From Verrucomicrobiota bacterium (GTDB lineage: Bacteria > Verrucomicrobiota > Verrucomicrobiia > Opitutales > Opitutaceae): 13,517 nucleotides of DNA. Below the pieces are notes generated by a model. That model ran no database searches. It was not told where the DNA came from and worked only from the letters and a program-made list of their open reading frames with translations. Below are positions 12,743-13,517 of this stretch, in pieces. The stretch is from assembly GCA_023447015.1 (NCBI GenBank), contig JAEXPG010000277.1, positions 1 through 13,517 of the forward strand, given 5' to 3'. How positions within the stretch are numbered: the stretch's first letter is position 1; every line of letters starts with the position of its first letter. A program made the position numbers and the translations under genes.

Positions 12743-13517
12743 TCAATAGACGACCTTGTTGAGCGGGTACTCCACGATGCCCTCGGCGCCGAGCGCCTTG
12801 AGCTGCGGGATGAACACGCGCACAACGGACTCGTCGACGATGGTCTCGAGAGCGATCCACTCGGGATTGGTGAGCGGGGAGACGGTGGGATTGCGCAGGG
12901 ACGGCAACGCCTTCACAACGGCCTCGAGCGAGGCCTTCGGGAGATTGAGCTTCAGGCCGACCTTGCTGCCGGCCTCGAGCGCGCCCTTCAGCAGCATGGC
13001 GATCGTCTCGATCTTCTTGCGCTTGGCGGGGTTGGCCCAGCTGGCCTTGTTGGCGATCAGCTTGGTGTTCGTCTCGAGCAGCGTGTCGACGATGCGCAGC
13101 TTGTTCGCCCGCAGCGAGGAACCCGTCTCGGTGATGTCGACGATCGCGTCGACGAGGTCCGGGACCTTCACCTCGGTGGCGCCCCAGGAAAACTCCACGT
13201 CGACCTTCACGCCCTTCTTCTCGAAATAACGCTTCACGGTGCCGACCAACTCGGTGGCCACGCGCTTGCCGGCGAGATCCTCGGCCTTCTGGATCGACGA
13301 CGCCTCGGGCACGCACAACACCCAGCGGGACTTCTGCGCGGAGGCCTTCGAGTAGATCAGGTCGCAGACGTCGACGACGTCGGACTCGTTCTCCTGGATC
13401 CAGTCCTGGCCGGTGAGGCCACAGTCGAAGAACCCATGCTCCACATAGCGGCTGACCTCCTGCGCACGGATGAAACGCCCGTCGAGCTCCGGATCGTCGA
13501 TGGACGGACGGTAGGAG
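12743..13517 (-). CDS. hisG: ATP phosphoribosyltransferase, long form (N-terminus outside window)
   Basis: HisG joins ATP and PRPP to phosphoribosyl-ATP, the first and feedback-inhibited step of histidine synthesis. About 257 residues are visible; the frame runs open to the window edge and begins SYRPSIDDPELDGRF, so roughly 30-40 N-terminal residues are missing. Motifs: RYVEHGFFDCGLTGQDW (substrate-binding domain) and DAIVDITETGSSLRANKL (PRPP-binding loop). The C-terminal extension ending ALGAEGIVEYPLNKVVY is the ACT-like HisG_C regulatory domain of the long-form enzyme, which binds histidine and works without HisZ. An internal GTG at 13444 is not the start, since conserved sequence continues upstream of it. 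It is on the same strand as aguB-aguA; no other his gene is in the window. Confidence 0.95.
   Translation of the reverse strand, partial: SYRPSIDDPELDGRFIRAQEVSRYVEHGFFDCGLTGQDWIQENESDVVDVCDLIYSKASAQKSRWVLCVPEASSIQKAEDLAGKRVATELVGTVKRYFEKKGVKVDVEFSWGATEVKVPDLVDAIVDITETGSSLRANKLRIVDTLLETNTKLIANKASWANPAKRKKIETIAMLLKGALEAGSKVGLKLNLPKASLEAVVKALPSLRNPTVSPLTNPEWIALETIVDESVVRVFIPQLKALGAEGIVEYPLNKVVY

Noticed and set aside
10399..12762. 787-codon plus-strand frame opposite aguA and aguB
   Set aside because: It is a GC-driven shadow spanning two clear genes and the spacer between aguA and the lipoprotein gene; its product is repetitive in Arg/Glu/Ala/Gly with no domain.

Overview
This is a high-GC bacterial chromosome segment (coding regions are almost saturated with G/C at third codon positions) carrying housekeeping and accessory genes. 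The mix of a long-form HisG, an atypical DXS, a very large bacterial alpha-2-macroglobulin and intergenic spacers full of GTAG-headed palindromes suggests a Verrucomicrobiota member, plausibly Opitutaceae. That placement is inference; no rRNA or other marker is present.

Left part, plus strand: a C-terminal scrap of a gene that is probably xseA (1-62), a hairpin-rich spacer (63-264), then xseB (exonuclease VII small subunit), dxs (first enzyme of the MEP isoprenoid pathway) and a DinB-like four-helix-bundle protein, all closely spaced and probably one operon. xseA-xseB-dxs neighbourhoods are common in bacteria.

Middle: a convergent spacer (3374-3700) containing a 266-bp palindromic composite (39-nt inverted arms with hairpins between them), then on the minus strand one roughly 5.9-kb gene for a secreted thioester-containing alpha-2-macroglobulin, an envelope protease trap. 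Its 457-bp upstream spacer holds a bulged hairpin, an 18-bp perfect palindrome and another GTAG repeat.

Right part, minus strand, in transcription order: hisG (histidine biosynthesis, truncated by the window edge), aguB and aguA (agmatine to putrescine via N-carbamoylputrescine, 24 bp apart and surely cotranscribed), an inverted pair of GTAG hairpins, and a small lipoprotein of unknown function.

The most notable non-genic signal is a set of at least seven short palindromes in four spacers. Each has a GTAG (once GTGG) tetranucleotide directly 5' of a hairpin, two pairs are in inverted orientation, and one subfamily shows compensatory stem changes. This is the architecture of REP/BIME elements mobilised by RAYT (TnpA_REP) transposases; no such transposase gene lies in the window.
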